64,000 bases of DNA. Source: Hygrocybe punicea. Lineage: Eukaryota; Basidiomycota; Agaricomycetes; Agaricales; Hygrophoraceae. The DNA lies in the NCBI GenBank assembly GCA_963556145.1, contig OY744468.1, positions 1,054,001-1,118,000 of the forward strand, written 5' to 3'. Below are positions 1 through 11,456 of this stretch, in pieces. The translations under genes and the position numbers were made by a program. A model generated the notes under the pieces. The model ran no database searches, had not been told where the DNA came from, and was given only the letters and a program-made list of their open reading frames with translations. How positions within the stretch are numbered: position 1 is the stretch's first letter; each line of letters starts with the position of its first letter.

Positions 1-166
1 CGAGAATTTGAGTGACACCTCTTCTTCTATGTGACGATTTAAAGGATGAAAAATCAAACCAAATTTAAATCAGCTCACTCCCTTTGTCCCGCCAGTGTTT
101 CTTGTGAGTACATGTGAGTAGCAACGTGATCATCTATAACCTAGTCGATGCATTTCCAGATTCCCA

Positions 167-540
167 ATGGAACATGAGAAATTGTTAACCAACTTCCGCA
201 CATGTGTGGACCGCTTCCAATCCACCCTCGCTCAGGTACAAGACCAGCTGGAAGAGGACAGGGCCAAAAGTACAAAAGAGGTGCAAGATGTCTGGGATGA
301 ATTGTATTCTTTCCAAAGGAAGATACACTCGATGCAACTTCTGCAGGCATGTACACCAATAACATATATATGCGTGAATATTCTTACCTGTTGTAAAGAC
401 TTCAACGGATAATCGACTGGCAGACTGTGAGGTACACATGGAGGCTGTTCTCACAGACTTTCAGGAACAATTGGATGCAACACGGATGCTCATGGACAGT
501 CAGTTGAACTTCTGCACTATTCCCGATACTGTGTCTTAAG
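167..540 (+). CDS. Small predicted coiled-coil protein, two exons
   Basis: I do not recognise this gene. The ATG at 167 opens a reading frame rich in Glu, Gln and Lys with heptad-like spacing. It can be joined to a second open stretch, 399-540, ending in TAA. The join needs an intron at 347-398 with a GC donor (CAG|GCATGT) and an AAAG acceptor; the 52-nt length is typical of these fungi, but the GC donor is unusual. The product would be about 106 residues, soluble and probably coiled-coil, with no signal peptide or membrane segment. It lies just upstream of the triplicated repeat and could be its first exons. Inference from codon pattern only. Confidence 0.35.
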
Positions 541-750
541 AATGGAGCACCAACAGATGTCCATCGTGAACAGCAGCGGATACGTCGTTATCATTCCCGA
601 CAGCTTACAGCACCGGTTCCCAAAGTTTGCTTGAACCGCCAATCGTGTGAGGGTGAATATATGTACAGGATCTCGGCTGATAGCAATGTCTGTCACACTA
701 TATATCACCACGCTGCATCTGCGCATTACTAATATATTGATAGCCTTCAG

Positions 751-1550
751 ACGATACAATCTTCTCAGACACCAACAGCGGAGATAAAGGCGATGGAGAG
801 AATCCAGAGAATCCTCACGGAGCCCCGAGCCCCACCACGGTCCAAACGTTGGATGATGCGTCATCGGTGCCTGTTCGAGTACCAGAAAGCCCATCATCCC
901 TCTGCGCACAGTTACAATCTGACACTCTTTCTTGCACGACTCTCACGGAGGAATTTATGGAAAGCATTTTGGGTGGTAATGTTTGTCACACCATATCTCA
1001 CTGTCTCATGTCCACAGATCGCTAATATAGCAACAGATTTCGGACGATACACTCCTCTTGGACTTCCATGACAAAGATAATGGCGATGAGGAGAATCCAC
1101 AGAATGCATGCGCCCCGAGCCAGACCATGGTCTGCACGTTGGCTGATGAGTTAGCGGTGGCTGTTCAAGCGACGGAAAGCCCATCGTCCCTCTGTGCATA
1201 GGTATAATCTGACTGTCTTGCACTACACTCACATTCTGATATTTATTTTCTGAAGGAAATCATGCAAAGTATTTCACCCGGTGGCAATGTCTGTCATCTA
1301 CGTGTCCCCATGTCCAGTTTGCGGAATGCTGACATAGTGATAGCTTTTTGACAATAAACTTCTCTCGGACTCCCATGATGAAGATAAAGGTGATGGAGAG
1401 AATCCACAGCTGGATGCTTGTGGAGCCCTGAGCCCGACCAGGGACCAAACATTGGCTGAAGAGTCACTGGTGCCTCTTCAAGTGCGGAAATCTTATTGTC
1501 CCTCTGCACACTAGTGAATTGATATTTACTTTTGAAGGCCCCTGTGAAAT
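751..1550 (+). repeat. Three tandem ~300-bp coding-like repeat units
   Basis: Three diverged copies of one unit follow each other, anchored by the shared GGNGATGNGGAGAATCC stretch near 790, 1081 and 1389. Each has an open stretch with related peptides (GDKGDGENP, NGDEENPQ, KGDGENPQ). Copies are separated by stretches like short introns, for example 976-1036, with GTAATG donor, GCTAAT branch-like site and CAACAG acceptor. Copy 2 has an in-frame TAG at 1199-1201 where copy 1 has CAG. This suggests an exon-intron unit triplicated in tandem and now decaying. Function unknown. Confidence 0.5.
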
Positions 1551-1990
1551 TTATTCTGGCTTGTGATAATGTTAGTCATTTTATAATCCATGATTGTCTC
1601 GTTTTTACACAAGCAATTGATACCTGGGCAACACATCCAGTTAGTATTGCAACAGTTATCCATGTTAAAGTGTATGTTTTATGGAACACTTTTAGTCTTT
1701 TTCATTGTTATGGTGATGATATTTTGGGGGATGCCCCCAGTTATGGGTGGGGATGCCCTAGATAGTGCACAATTTCGAAGGCAGGTGCAGTTGGGACAAA
1801 GCAAAGCAAAAGATTACTCTATGAGAAACCTAGTCTGATCTGGGTCTGGGGCCAGCAATGTATGTAGTTACTTCCCAGCACTATACAAACCTTTTGAATG
1901 ATGGGGTGTGCTTCTACAATGATGTGGCTTTGATGCAATGGCAAGTTTGAATATTTCATGGATTATTCAAAAAGAATTATTCTGTTTGGC
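1551..1990. other. Intergenic, nothing recognised
   Basis: I see no convincing coding exon, repeat or RNA gene here. Short open frames on both strands have no recognisable motif. Confidence 0.4.
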
Positions 1991-1994
1991 TCCC

Positions 1995-2520
1995 CAGGGT
2001 GTACCCAAGGTCCAACATGCATGCCATCTTTCATGCATCTTTGGCATTGTATGTACATCTTTGGCATCTCGCACACACATCTTTTGCACATGTTTGGCAT
2101 CTCCCATGCATCTGCTGTGCATCTTTTGCATCACAGGTGCATCTTTGGTGTTGCCCATGCAGCTTGCATGCACCTCTTCCATTGATCATGCATGAAAAAT
2201 GAGTGGAAGATGCCAAAGATCTCAAATGCATCTGTCACGCATCCTTTGCATATTTCCAACATCTTTCATGCATCTTTTGCATCTTTTGTACATCTTTGGC
2301 ACATCCTGCGCATCTTTCATGCATCTTTCGCATCTTTCATGCATCTTTGGCACGTCCCGCGCATCTTTCATGCACCTTTGGCACCTCCCACGCATCTTTC
2401 ATGCATCTTTTGCATTTTGCATACATCTTTGGCACCTCCTGCACATGTTTCATGCATCTTTTGTACATCTTTGGCACCTCTCGCACATCATTCATGCATC
2501 TTTTGCATCTCACGGGTAGG
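1995..2520 (+). repeat. CATCTTT-type tandem repeat, block 1
   Basis: Head-to-tail degenerate units built on an ~11-12-bp core of the type CATCTTTTG or CATCTTTGGCA, grouped into higher-order units of about 55-60 bp that include CACCTCCCGCGCATC. All three forward frames are open and give His-Leu-rich low-complexity peptides, as expected from a repeat without stops rather than a gene. The same repeat in the same orientation returns at 3.77-4.33 kb. Confidence 0.85.
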
Positions 2521-2749
2521 CAAATGCATGGATTGGGTGGATCAGCACGGATCACGGATATGGATTGCCTTGGATACGGGTATGGATCAAGATTTTGCGA
2601 TGCATGCACCCTTGTATCTGTAACCGGTCCCTATTTGGGTAGTGTCACGGTACCCACATCACACATCAACATCACCAACCACAACCACAACCACAGCCAT
2701 GGCTACAACAACAATGAGAACAGCAACAATGATGACAGACAATGATGGG

Positions 2750-3370
2750 ACATGGGGAGAAGGGCAGTGGGAGGGTGGTGCACCCACCCCCCATTGCAGT
2801 AGGTAAGTTTTTTTTCTTTGTTTTTTCTTAGCTACTAATTACACGAACGATGATTACAGCAGTACCAACAACACAAACACTACACACCTGATGAGGACAA
2901 CAGGCCGTGAGGGTGACAATGGCGGCCACCACCTCCACCATGACAACAACAACAACCTACAGCCCTCCAAATAGGACAACAACAACAACAACAACACCAA
3001 CATCAACAACGACCACCACGACCACGACCACTGGCATGACCACTAGCATGACCACTAGCATGAGCACAACCATGACCATGACCACGACCACAACAAAGGC
3101 CACGGCCATCCCACTACCAACATACCTCACAGATGCACACTGTCATGTCAATCGATGTTGGTACTGCAACCACGAGGTAACCGGGAGGATGGTGGTGTGC
3201 CCAACACCTGGTTGTGGCCAACCCACACCACCATGATGACTGGCCATCACCGCTGCCTTGGCCACAATGTGGCTGACCTCCCATTGCGCCATGACCTGTC
3301 CTTGGCCTCAGTTGTGTGAGCACACCGCAATGTCAATTGATGTTGGCGTGGTGAACACGAGGTACATACC
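2750..3370 (+). other. Low-complexity cassette with splice-like signals and TCAATTGA palindromes
   Basis: A G-rich stretch encoding a WCTHP-like peptide (near 2785) is followed by a strong donor (GTAAGT at about 2802), a pyrimidine tract and TTCTTAG. Then come ACAACAACA and ACCACGACC triplet blocks (2940-3105) and a palindromic site centred at 3151 (TCAATCGA, with CCTC at 3125 and GAGG at 3174). A second core, TCAATTGA, lies at 3333-3340 with GAGG at 3359. The layout mirrors the cassettes inside the hAT-like elements at 7.5, 22.5 and 47.9 kb. I do not claim a protein. Confidence 0.5.
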
Positions 3371-3769
3371 TGCTGTATCATATGTGTATCTGTGGCTCGG
3401 GTATGGATATTGATGGATACAGATACGGATACCAAATTTGGCACCCACAGATGATCCATGCAGTTGCCTACTTGCAGGCATCTTTCATGCATCTTTTGCA
3501 TAGGGTGTAGCACGGGTGTCCTGCGGGTTGCCAGGCCAGACACCATACCCATACCTGCAGACACCGTACCTGTGACAGGTGCAAGTCTGCATTACCCATG
3601 GTCGGACGTGGGTTTGGTGGTTGCCTGTGTGGCCATGCGGGTAGTGTTGATGACAGCGGCAGTGAGCTCTGCGAGCCCGCAAATGAAATGGACGCGTCAA
3701 TTGATGTGACGGTTCGCATGGGTGGGGCTGGCTGGGCTTGTTCCTTCATCTTAAGTTTGGATCTTTCCT

Positions 3770-4345
3770 ATATCTTGCATGCATCTTTGCATCTTTTGTA
3801 CATCTTTGGCATGTTCCACATGTGTTTGCATCTTTTGCATCTTTTGGACATCTTTCCTGCATCTTTTGCATGTTTTGTGCATCTATGGCATGTCATGCGC
3901 ATCTTTCATGCATCTTTTGCATCTTTTGATCATTTTTGGCACATCCCACGCATCTTTGATGCATCTGTTGCATCTTTCGTACATCTTTCCTGCATCTTTT
4001 GCCTCTTTCGTGCATTGTTAGCACATCCTGCGCATCTTTCATGTATCTTTTGCATCTTTTGCACATCTTTCATGCATCTTTTGCATATTTCATACATCTG
4101 TTGTACCTCCCGCGCATCTTTCATCTATCTTTTGCATCTTTTGTACATCTTTGGCACCTCCCACACATCGTTCATGCATCTTTTGCATATTTCGTACATC
4201 TTTTGGCAACTCACATGCATATTTCATGCTTTTCTTCCATCTTCCAGGCATCTTTCATACATTTTTTGCGACTTCCACACATATTTCATGCATCTTTTGC
4301 ATCCTTCATACATCTTGTGAAATATATCTTCAGCACCTCCCACAT
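3770..4345 (+). repeat. CATCTTT-type tandem repeat, block 2
   Basis: Same repeat family, orientation and higher-order unit as block 1, degenerating into CATCTCCCACATGTC variants at its right end. A short stub of the repeat also occurs at about 3478-3502. The two long blocks bracket the low-complexity cassette, so the whole 2.0-4.3 kb region may be one composite repeat. Confidence 0.85.
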
Positions 4346-4499
4346 GTCTTTTGTGTATATTTGTCATCTCCCACATGTCTCTCTTGCTTCCGTGACATCT
4401 TATATCCCTTTTCAGCGTGTTTCATCTTTTCCCACCCGTTGATCACTTCTGTGATGTTGCCTTCTCTAACATTTTCCCTTGCCTAATATGCATACTTCC

Positions 4500-5240
4500 A
4501 TTTGACTCATCTCATATTTAGCCTACTCTTCCGATCACTGTCCTATCCATTTCATTTAATTAAAATATTTTGCCCACAAATATGATAAACATTTTTGTGA
4601 ACAATACTGTAAATATATATCACATCTTCAACGTCATATCATAATAAAAACATTTAAAAACATCACGTCTCAATTCTTGTCAATTGCACATATGTCACCC
4701 TTCCACACACATCTGCCCAATTTAACATATTCTTCATTGCACTATTGAAATATTATTGTAATTGTATGTAAAAGATATCTTGATTGTTATTTCAAATGTC
4801 ATTCAAGTATTTTCACCTTCTTTTTGCCCATATTATTATTGAAGACACTCTAAATGTCCCCACAATATTTGACAGACAGTTATGATGATATTATTTAGAG
4901 TAATATATCAATATTATTTCAATATCTTTGTGCATAATATTTGGTTATGCACCCAGTGAGATAAAATTTTCATACGGTTTGGTGCAGTGGAACTTGTGTT
5001 ACAATTGAATATTCATCAAAATGAGGATAAAAAGCAAGTCCGACAACTTTAAGTTCTCCATTTCCACAAAAACCCAATGCAAAAATAATTTTTTAGAAAA
5101 TCCTAGCGTATTGGACGTAAATCCGCAGCCCAAATCCGAAACCATGACCTAGATACGACCCTTTCTGGGTTTTAAAAATACAACTAGATTTGGGTTAATG
5201 CAACAGCGTAAACCATAGGCTGAATTCTAGCCTTATTGTT
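4500..5240. other. AT-rich intergenic stretch
   Basis: No gene, repeat array or RNA gene recognised. It is AT-rich and may be the 5' flank of the downstream Harbinger element; I could not define a terminal inverted repeat. Confidence 0.4.
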
Positions 5241-5255
5241 AGCCTAGTACCAACC

Positions 5256-6570
5256 ATGTACGACGACAGTAGTGGTACCATCATCCTCCACATGGCTGAA
5301 GAAGATGACGACGCATTCGAAGCTTATTGCCAACTTGTGGTAGCATGTGTTGGCCTCATAGGGCACGGTGTCCTTGAATCATGTCAGGTCAAGAGGGAAC
5401 GCCGCCAGGTCACCCGACATTACCTCCACCGACCAGACCTCATCCCCAATCCTCGTAGAGACACCCCTTGGCAGCAACTCTATGAGAGCCGCAATGATAG
5501 TGCCTTCATCACCATTCTTTCCATTGACGTCGACACCTTTTTCCTCATACTTACCAGTGGATTTGCAGCTTTGTGGGATAGTAATACCATTCCCCAAGCT
5601 GACATGAAAGCCAACAGTGTCCCTCGTATTACACACCGGTCCCTAGATGCTGCCGGGGCACTTGCGTTAGCCCTTCATCACGTCACTTCCACTGGTTCCC
5701 CACAGTCACTTTTCCTTATCTTTGCATTGGTTCCAGCAACTGTTCAACGTTACATCCAGTTTTCCCTCTCAATCTTGTTACAGACCCTCCAGTCCATGCC
5801 TAATGGCCGTGTTGTGTGGCCCAAAGGCAGCCAATTCGAAGAGTTCAATGAACTCATTGTTTACCGCCATCCTCTATTAACAGGGGCCTTTGGGTCAATG
5901 GATGGGCTTAATTTACCACTACAGGAGTCGACGGATGACGAGTTTGAGAATTCAACTTACAATGGGTGGCTACATGCACATTTTATCACCAATGTCTTTG
6001 TCTTTGCGCCAAACAGTGAGCTGCCTGCTAACTGTGTCAAATGATTTGTTCTGAACTAATCAATAAACGACAGGTGAGATTCTCGCATGCAAGATTAATG
6101 CCCCTGGTAGCTGGAACGACTCGCGGAACTCTGAGGGAATCTACCAGAAGCTCCTTCATGATACTCCCGATGGTTACTATCTCATTGCAGATTCCGCATT
6201 CCTGCGTGGCTGTGCCAACATTGATGGTCGGATCCATGTACCTCTGACCGTCCGCAGCAATCTTCCCTCTGACGAGCATGACCGCGCCCGAGTCCTCGCA
6301 TTTGACAGACAAGTATTGTCCTATCGTCAGACGGCAGAGTGGGGTAACCACATCCTGCAGACAACTTTTGGCCAGCTCCAGCTGCCACTCTCATCCAAGG
6401 ATCATCAAGGCCGTGCGGAACTCATACAAATATGTGTTCAGCTGCACAATGTCTGGACCCGTTGTGTGGGGCTGAATCAAATTCAATCGGTCTGTATTCC
6501 AGCTGACTTAGACAAAGAGTGGAGGAACTTCGAGGACAGGATTGTCCCTTCAGGCATCTGGACTAGTTGA
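5256..6570 (+). CDS. PIF/Harbinger-type transposase (DDE_4 nuclease)
   Basis: A two-exon model (5256-6015, 6074-6570) with a 58-nt GTGAGC..ACAG intron gives an uninterrupted protein of 418 residues. The C-terminal half has the Harbinger catalytic core: first Asp in FGSMDGLNLP (about D216), second in LIADSAFLRG (about D293) and Glu in RQTAEWG (about E342). INAPGSWNDSR joins across the intron, as in fungal relatives. Family knowledge: HARBI1-like nucleases cut and paste PIF/Harbinger transposons, usually with a separate DNA-binding partner. All three acidic residues are present and no frameshift is seen, so the protein may be functional. A coiled-coil ORF on the opposite strand follows and could be the partner. 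Confidence 0.8.
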
Positions 6571-6789
6571 GTCTTGCGTTTCCAGGCTGTAGCTTCTGCG
6601 TAGGGTATCTTTTACTTTGTTTCAGCACTGCGCAATCAATTGTTTTGGGGCTCGGATCATATATACAGTCCAGCTAAGGAATTAAAAGAGTGGTAAGGGA
6701 GAAAAGTAATTTTAAAGAGGCAAGGGAGCGGGGGTTTGTTAAACTTTATTTACAAGTCGGAAGGGGGGTACGACTTAGTGATGACAGCT

Positions 6790-7150
6790 TCATTCAATCG
6801 GGTTCGGGTTCTTCTTCTCCGGGTTGTTCTCGCGAGTGATGCGCTTCACTGATGGGGAACCACCCCTGCAATCAGAATCATCGCTGTCGACCCAAATGAG
6901 TTCACGGTGGCGACAAGGGGTGTGCCTTCGAGTTGGTGCATGTATGAGAGCCATTATCTCTTGAAGATCAAGCTTCCGGTTGGCATCGTTCCATTCACGT
7001 TTGAGATCAGAGATGCGAGTTCGGAGAGTCTCAATCGTGGCCTGGGCATCACGAAGCTGGGTTGTGATGCTGAGGATCTGGGTTGTCTGGAGGGAGCGGG
7101 AGGCCCTGTCTTTGGCAATGGAAGCTTGCAAACGATGACTGGTTCAGCTT
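6790..7150 (-). CDS. Coiled-coil ORF next to the Harbinger transposase (incomplete)
   Basis: About 113 codons are open on the minus strand with no ATG. The frame begins just after a CCAG acceptor-like site near 7146, so this is likely a last exon. The peptide has a heptad-rich segment, then a basic-acidic tail ending KKNPNPIE before the stop. It faces the Harbinger transposase with a ~220-bp gap. PIF/Harbinger elements often carry a second protein that helps the nuclease bind DNA; calling this ORF that partner is inference from position. No Myb/SANT motif is visible in what I can read. Confidence 0.35.
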
Positions 7151-8100
7151 GTGCACTAGCAATGCTTCCAATTCATGAAGCTGTGAAGTTGGTGACACAA
7201 TGTTCTTGTGTAACAGTTTGATCAGTGTTGAACACCTGAACCAATTCCAGCACACATGATGAAGATAGGTGTGACATGCACGAATGGAATTTATGGAACA
7301 GACAGTGTCTGTTGCACGGCAATGCTGCATACTGTGTCTGGGACACTGGCCCAATGATTTACTGAAATCCATTCAGCCTGTTTTACCAGTATTGATAATG
7401 TATTAAGTATGAGGTGCATTGCAAGGATATGTAGCACTTGTACAGACCCATCCAATATACAGGTCATACTATTATGTCTACAATGTAGTGTTGCCGAAGT
7501 CCGGTTCGGAACCGATCTGAACCCAGTTCAAACCCCAAACCGAACCCTAAGTTCAGTCCAAGTTCAGCAACTTTGGCTGAACTGAACCACGGGTCCGGTG
7601 CAGGGTTCAGGGCCCTTCAGAAATTTTTGAACGGCTTGGAACCGGGTCCAAACCGTGAACTCATTGTAGGTAGATACTAGAATATTCAATTTTTATGTTA
7701 ATTTTTTGTGTATGAACTCGCGAGAACTTAGGTCATGTGACCTTAAACATACACGTGAATGCATGTGGATTCGACTCAACCACAACAGCAACGAACAGTA
7801 ACAGCAACACTGGTAAGTAGTTAGTTTATTTCATACTTTACTGACATTTTCTTACACAAAGAAGCCCCCCATGCCCTCACCCTCGCCTGCCCCCATGCCA
7901 AAACCACACGCCAACACCATGCCCACGCCCACACCACGCCCACAATGGGAACCAGGGACCGTAGCGAGAACGGGACACAGCGGGGAGTGGTGCGCCCACC
8001 CCCGCTGCTAAGATACGTCGCCTTTTATTTTTGATTTTTCACTTATTTATCTATACTTACCCCCCACAGCTCCATGACGCCCGCAAGCGTGGACGTGGCA

Positions 8101-8192
8101 GCAGCCCCACAGCAACCCCAGCAGCAGTGGCAGCAGCCACGGCTGCAATGAAAACGGCAGCGGCAACAACGGCAGCAGCAACGGCAGCAGCT

Positions 8193-8224
<32 letters not shown>

Positions 8225-8375
8225 GGCAGCAGCGCAGCTACGGCAGCAGCAGCAGCAGCGGCAGTGGCAGCAGCGCAGCTATGGCAGCAGCAGCGTCAAC
8301 AGCAGCGACGGCGACAGCAGCAGCAGCAGCGACCGCAGCAACGGCAGCAGTTGCAACAACGGTGCCGGCAGCGAC
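8101..8375 (+). repeat. GCA/CAG trinucleotide-rich block
   Basis: Imperfect CAGCAG/GCAGCA repeats within the non-autonomous element, encoding poly-Ala or poly-Gln in different frames. It is shorter in the second copy of the element, so array length varies between copies. Confidence 0.8.
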
Positions 8376-8427
8376 ACAGCACCCACAGCAGCAGGCGGTC
8401 CCCCCCTTCCTCCCCACCCTCCCAACT

Positions 8428-8478
8428 CCTCGCAACCCCAGGCCCACGTCAATTGACGTGGTGCTGCGGCTTACGAGG
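8428..8478. promoter_or_regulatory. CCTC-TCAATTGA-GAGG palindromic site (family 1, copy A)
   Basis: Core TCAATTGA at 8449-8456, flanked by CCTC at 8428 and GAGG at 8475, each about 25 bp from the centre. The same arrangement occurs in four other places in this window. A two-fold symmetric site of this size could be bound by a dimeric protein or be a junction left by recombination; its role is unknown. Confidence 0.45.
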
Positions 8479-8667
8479 GTGAAGGAAGGTGGTTCGCGGT
8501 TCAAACCGCATCGGAACGCAGACCGGATCACATGGAACGGTTCCATGTGGTTCCGGTTCTGGTTCAGTGGGGGGCCGAACTGAACCGAGGGTCCGGTTTT
8601 CGGTTCAGCCAAAAAGGCCGAAAACTGGACCAAACCGGACTTCGGCAACACTAAAATTTTCAACTCA

Positions 8668-9710
8668 AAATATCTTGAAGTTATCTGGAAATTAATCCAT
8701 GTTACTTTACTGCTATTTTCATATATAATGACATTTTGAAAAACAAATCTTTTAAAGAAGGAGGTCCTAGTAAAATGATAACTTGTGAAATACTGCACCA
8801 AAGTACATAGTCTGAGAGGGATAGTTTATCTATATTCTAAGGGCCATCTTTCCCTCTATTTAAATTTTCAAAATATGTGTTATATAAAAAGTTATAGGTG
8901 AATTGTTGATTTGAGTCATTGCAACTTGTACAATGAATATCTTTACAAGAAATGCTTGGATTGACATGGTTGTAGAGAGAAAATTGTTCTATTTTTCAAG
9001 GGCTACAAGGGCCCATACCGCGTTTTTCTGTATTTTGGACTTTAGCAGATTATTATCATGTTATTTATACAGAGGTTGTTTTTGTGTAATTCTCCTTCAA
9101 AGTTTCAAAGTACAGAAAAACGCGGTATGGGCCCTTGTAGCCCTTGAAAAATAGAACAATTTTCTCTCTACAACCATGTCAATCCAAGCATTTCTTGTAA
9201 AGATATTCATTGTACAAGTTGCAATGACTCAAATCAACAATTCACCTATAACTTTTTATATAACACATATTTTAAAAATTTAAATAGAGGGAAAGATGGC
9301 CCTTAGAATATAGATAAACTATCCCTCTCAGACTATGTACTTTGGTGCAGTATTTCACAAGTTATCATTTTACTAGGACCTCCTTCTTTAAAAGATTTGT
9401 TTTTCAAAATGTCATTATATATGAAAATAGCAATAATACAACATTGTGAGAAAAGATTTAAAAACCTTCTAAATAATGTCAGTTCGTTTTAAAGGAAGTG
9501 ATCATAAAAGTACCTTGAGTGCTATCTTATTAAAAGAAATACAATTTCATAGTCATTAAACACCCTGGTTTTCTTATAATGTTTATCATATCTTTATGAT
9601 ACCTATCTCAGAAATGTACAAAAAATATACACTAAATATGTAAATGTTCTCTGCAAATGACATGTTAAAATAATATGGATTAATTTCCAGGTGATTTCAA
9701 GATATTGTTA
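8668..9710. repeat. Giant foldback palindrome
   Basis: The stretch 8697-9032 is almost exactly the reverse complement of 9111-9447, with a 78-bp spacer. Pairing includes CTACAAGGGCCCATACCGCG with its complement. A further outer pair (8669-8704 with about 9672-9708) matches if ~225 bp of extra DNA in the right arm is looped out. No ORF of note lies inside. This fits a foldback-type or MITE-derived element; a transcript would form a ~340-bp duplex. Confidence 0.85.
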
Positions 9711-9734
9711 TTAGAAATATTATGGCTTGCATCC

Positions 9735-10330
9735 AGTGACTGCAACACAGACACATCTGATATAATGTGTGTACAATTGTGGGTGGAAGGGGAATGCATC
9801 AGAAAAAGGCTGGGACATCTACTGAACACTGACTGAACACTTTCGACCTGTACAACGAGTAGTCAATGTTTGCATTAATGATAATTCTAATACACATTGT
9901 ACATGTAGCTACACAACAGATACATTGAACATGTTGTTCGTACAACTATTTGTGCAAAGGGAATGCCCCGGATGATACATCGAGAAGGCTGTGACATCAA
10001 CCGAACACTTTACTGAACATACCGAACACTTTGGACCTCTTCAACGAGTAGTCAATGTTTGCCTTAATGATAATTCTAATACACATTGTACATGTAGCTA
10101 CACAACAGATACATTGAATACGTTGTTCGTACAACTATTTGTGCAAGGGAAATGCCACAGATGAAGGCTGGGACATCAACCGAACACCTTACCGAACATA
10201 CCGAACACTTTGGACCTGTTTGACAAGTAGTCAATGCTTGCATTAATATTAATTCTAGTACACATTGTACATGTAGCTACACTACAGACACATTGAATAC
10301 ATTGTTCATATGACTATTTGTGCAAGGGGA
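9735..10330 (+). repeat. ~180-bp tandem repeats (GCTGGGACAT / GTACATGTAGCTAC type)
   Basis: At least three direct units share GCTGGGACATC, then a CCGAACAC-containing stretch, AGTAGTCAATG, ATAATTCTAATACACATTG, TACATGTAGCTAC and ACTATTTGTGCAA. A related set with TTGTCGAACA in place of CCGAACA lies at 30.84-31.26 kb. Non-coding. Confidence 0.75.
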
Positions 10331-10344
10331 ATGCCCCACATGCA

Positions 10345-10770
10345 GGCTGCGGCATCTTCGGTGTGTTTGGTGGATGTGTTCGGTGTAGTATACCTAGTCA
10401 TACCGGTTGATGGACATCCACCAAACATGTACACCAAACACACCGGATGTGTTTGGTGTAGTATACCTAGTCATATTGGCTTACCAACATCCACCGAACA
10501 TGTCAACCGAACACACCAGTTCAACATGTTCGATGTGTTCAGTGTAGTATATCCGGTTATACCAGTGTACTGACATGCACCGAACATGTCCACCGAACAT
10601 GTTCGATGTGTTCGGTGTCGTATATCTGGTCATTCTAGTTTACTGACATGCACCGAACATGTCCACCAAACACACCAAACATGTTCGATGTGTTCGGTGT
10701 CATATATCCGGTCACACCGGTTTACTTACATGCACTGAACATGTCCACCAAAACACTGTACAGATGTTTG
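10345..10770 (+). repeat. ~100-bp tandem repeats with GTGTTCGGTG inverted motifs
   Basis: Four to five direct units, each with a GTGTTCGGTGTAGTATA-like half and a CACCGAACATGT-like half in inverted orientation, so each unit can fold. It directly follows the 180-bp repeats and appears to be part of the same composite repeat. Confidence 0.65.
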
Positions 10771-11044
10771 TGCAAACAACTGCGCCAGATTAAAGCTGGG
10801 ACACCTACCAAACACTCACCGCACACATTTGGACCTGTGTGACAAGTGTACAATGGACACTGTTTGACCTCATTTCATTATCAACAATTCTATTACACAC
10901 AGTAGATGTGGCTACATGACAGATACCACTGACATATTGTTCATTCATACACGGCACATTGCATTATGAATGCATGTGATCATTATCAGAAACCAATTGC
11001 AATTGCAATACCAACATGATATAACACTACCCATTTCCACATTT

Positions 11045-11250
11045 GGCTGCTGTGATCCGGCTGCCTTATTGTTCTTGCTGATTGGGACAACAAATTCTCA
11101 CACTCAACTCTGCCCAGTCACATGGTTTCATAATTATTCCCAGGGCTTCAAAATTGTTCCCACAGTTTCACAAAATTGTTCCCACGGCTTGGCAAATTAG
11201 AGTCTGACCCTGAGTTTGAGAATCCACCGTATAGAATGATCCCCTTATAG
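11045..11250 (+). repeat. Conserved terminus of a dispersed repeat, copy A
   Basis: Closely matches 31393-31583 over about 190 bp, including GATTGGGACAACAAATTCTC, CAGTCACATGGTTTC and CTTATAGGG. Similarity stops sharply after CTCATA, so this is probably the right end of the repeat whose left part is the 9.7-10.8 kb array. Confidence 0.7.
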
Positions 11251-11456
11251 GGTCTCATAACAGTACAGCATTATTACCATTACATGACAATAACTTAATA
11301 TTTGAAAAGTCATCTATATCACCTTCATTAATACAAATTGATCTGGTTGATATACCATCATGAAACCATACCATACTGTTGATGAATATGCGGGCAGTAA
11401 AATGTGCATCACCATAGTACACAATTCCTCTCAATGTGAAAGCAGTGGATATGTCA

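Larger units (their letters stand above)
7486..8653 (+). mobile_element. Non-autonomous hAT-like element, family 1, copy A
   Basis: Starts with TAGTGTTGCCGAAGTCC and ends with its inverted copy GGACTTCGGCAACACTA. It is nearly identical over its length to copy B at 47.9 kb but carries about 120 bp more of GCA/CAG-rich repeat. Subterminal DNA is full of CGGTTC / GAACCG motifs. There is no transposase gene. Internal features are splice-like signals (GTAAGT near 7815 to ACAAAG near 7861), a WCAHP-encoding G-rich box, GCA triplets and a TCAATTGA palindrome. Flanking octamers CTACAATG and AAATTTTC do not match, so this copy lacks a visible target-site duplication. Confidence 0.75.

Noticed and set aside
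2192..2745. Long His/Leu/Ser-rich open frames (up to 180 codons) on the plus strand
   Set aside because: They are the three frames of the CATCTTT satellite; no start context, no conserved motif and frame-independent openness.
8238..8801. 187-codon Ala-rich minus-strand frame
   Set aside because: Comes from GCA repeats and crosses the end of the transposon into unrelated DNA.
9735..10770. CRISPR-like array
   Set aside because: Units are long, imperfect and without unique spacers; a eukaryotic tandem repeat.
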